DNA of 48,039 bases from Microcaldota archaeon. Its GTDB lineage: Archaea > Micrarchaeota > Micrarchaeia > Micrarchaeales > CABMGC01. Both the position numbers and the translations under genes were made by a program. This document shows, one piece after another, positions 46,511 to 48,039 of this stretch (positions are counted from its first letter, which is position 1; every line of letters begins with the position of its first letter). The stretch covers positions 1 to 48,039 of the forward strand of contig JAGWHJ010000009.1 of NCBI GenBank assembly GCA_028866835.1, written 5' to 3'. The notes beneath the pieces were generated by a model. That model had not been told where the DNA came from. It ran no database searches and saw only the letters and a list, made by a program, of their open reading frames with translations.

Positions 46511-47230
46511 TTATTTTCCTGCCCTTCTGTGCGGCCCGTAAAGCCCAAGCTTGCTCGAAGATGCAATAAAGCCGCCGTTTTCGGCAATTTTTACCGTCTC
46601 AAAGGCATCTGCTCTGTTGATCGGCCTTCCATCATCGGTCTCTGCGCGGCTCAGCCACAAGTATTCGTACACGTCCAAAATGGGCATGTCGTAAGCCATG
46701 TGTATGTAGGCAACAACATCGAGCATGTTCAGGTAATCCATTTTAACCCCTCGGGCCGCCAGCGTTATCGGCACCGCCTCAGCATCGCAGCCTCCGCGCA
46801 GCGGCGCAATAAAACTCCCTCCCCTCGCCGCGTATTCAAAGAGGGCATTGTTATTATCAAGTTCTATCTCACTTGCAATGCGTACCGGCTGCAACTCGAT
46901 GGCCCTAAGTAAAGCCCTGCCACGCCCTGCCCTGGTGTGATCCACGAAAATACCCCTTACCATTATCGGAAGATTTGTTGCCTTGCCGTCAGCAGTTAGA
47001 ATGGCTGTTATATCATACCTGGGCAGGAGCCCGGATGCCCTTGCGATAAAGCCCCTGCAAATGCCTGCAGATTCCGACACCACCAGAAGATTAAGGCCCG
47101 CATGCAGGATGGATGCTATGTAATCCTCCATCTTGCCGCCTATCCCCCAGTCTTGCAACGGTGCCACAGATGCAGTTCTGCCTGTTTCAACGTCAAATCT
47201 GCTCCTGATTGCACCAAGAACGCCTTCCAT
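46511..47230 (-). CDS. hypothetical protein
   Basis: 239 aa ORF without a recognised domain; AT-rich promoter-like region upstream. Confidence 0.5.
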   Translation of the reverse strand: MEGVLGAIRSRFDVETGRTASVAPLQDWGIGGKMEDYIASILHAGLNLLVVSESAGICRGFIARASGLLPRYDITAILTADGKATNLPIMVRGIFVDHTRAGRGRALLRAIELQPVRIASEIELDNNNALFEYAARGGSFIAPLRGGCDAEAVPITLAARGVKMDYLNMLDVVAYIHMAYDMPILDVYEYLWLSRAETDDGRPINRADAFETVKIAENGGFIASSSKLGLYGPHRRAGK

Positions 47231-47400
47231 AATAGTAAATTATGTATACTAAAATATATAAACATATACTTATATACAATAATTGGCAAGCTTTTTATAT
47301 ATTAACTGCATATTACTATATGTAAAAGAATTTATCAGCATAAAACCTAGTATATGATTATAAAAGCTAATTGACAAGTGTAATCATGGGGGTACAAAAC

Positions 47401-47736
47401 ATGCCTAGAAAGGAAAAAGACAACGACGAAATATGGCTAATCAGGAAGATACTCAGCAAGCCGAACTATGCGGTTCTAAAGCTACTTATGGTAAAGTCGC
47501 CAAGGACAACAAGGGAACTATACACGATATTGGGCAAGCGCTTCACAAGGAAGACGCTGATAATAACGCTCAGGAACCTATCAATGAGCATGAACGTCCT
47601 TCAGCCAACGCACATAAGGACTGAGAGGGGCTACGATCTCGGATACAACATAAACCCCAAACTCAAGGAGGTCGTGAAGTCGGTAGAGAAGTTTGAAAGG
47701 ACGGTGGAGAATGTTACCGACATCAAGTCGCTCTGA
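47401..47736 (+). CDS. putative winged-helix transcriptional regulator
   Basis: LSKPNYAVLKLLMVKSPRTTRELYTILGKRFTRKTLIITLRNLS is HTH-like; start uncertain (TTG 47371, ATG 47386 or ATG 47401). Confidence 0.6.
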   Translation: MPRKEKDNDEIWLIRKILSKPNYAVLKLLMVKSPRTTRELYTILGKRFTRKTLIITLRNLSMSMNVLQPTHIRTERGYDLGYNINPKLKEVVKSVEKFERTVENVTDIKSL

Positions 47737-47836
47737 AAGCCCAGGAGCAGAATCCGGTTTATTTATACCCAGCCGTGCAAGGCCACTGCCATGAATATAA
47801 ATATGCATGTGCATTCACTTCTTTTAGGCGCAATGC

Positions 47837-48039
47837 ATGATACTGAACAAGCCATACCAGATCAGTAGTATAAAGAAGACCACTAAGGACGTCACCTCGT
47901 TCACGTTCAAGGCGCAGGATGGCACAAGCATCGATTTCACGCCTGGGATGTTCGCGATGCTCACTCACGTGGATCCTGCCACTGGTGCGAAGATAGCAAG
48001 GGCTTTTTCTATAGCAAACGCGCCGCCATCAGACTGCCT
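47837..48039 (+). CDS. ferredoxin reductase-type (FNR-like FAD/NAD) oxidoreductase, truncated by window end
   Basis: MILNKPYQISSIKKTTKDVTSFTFKAQDGTSIDFTPGMFAMLTHVDPATGAKIARAFSIANAPP (RxFSIAN FAD-binding motif). Confidence 0.72.
   Translation, partial: MILNKPYQISSIKKTTKDVTSFTFKAQDGTSIDFTPGMFAMLTHVDPATGAKIARAFSIANAPPSDC

Noticed and set aside
47231-47370. CRISPR leader or repeat array in the AT-rich region
   Set aside because: Only AT-rich sequence; no regularly spaced repeats and no cas genes.

Overview
The window is gene-dense archaeal DNA, with archaeal-type TrpRS, Kae1/Bud32, PCNA, SRP54, Rpp21-like RNase P subunit, DtdA, a class III signal-peptide pilin-like protein and an intron-containing tRNA. 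Gene style suggests a DPANN/Micrarchaeota-like genome, but that is inference only. About 47 CDSs are supported, mostly translation/t6A, central metabolism (citrate synthase, malate:quinone oxidoreductase, 2-oxoacid:Fd oxidoreductase), the mevalonate entry pathway, and a surface-glycan locus at about 15.7-27.1 kb. No CRISPR array, insertion sequence or rRNA was seen. Main points of interest: (1) a CDP-hexose locus that combines RfbF/RfbG homologs, a DegT-fold enzyme whose PLP-lysine position reads His, and a split transketolase-like TPP enzyme pair, suggesting a branched-chain deoxysugar pathway; (2) an unlisted micro-ORF encoding a very probable ribosomal protein eL41, possibly with a non-AUG start; (3) an intron-split tRNA-Ile with a UAU anticodon; (4) a 16-codon, probably leaderless uORF whose stop directly abuts the korA start; (5) a DAHP synthase with a C-terminal extension I cannot identify.
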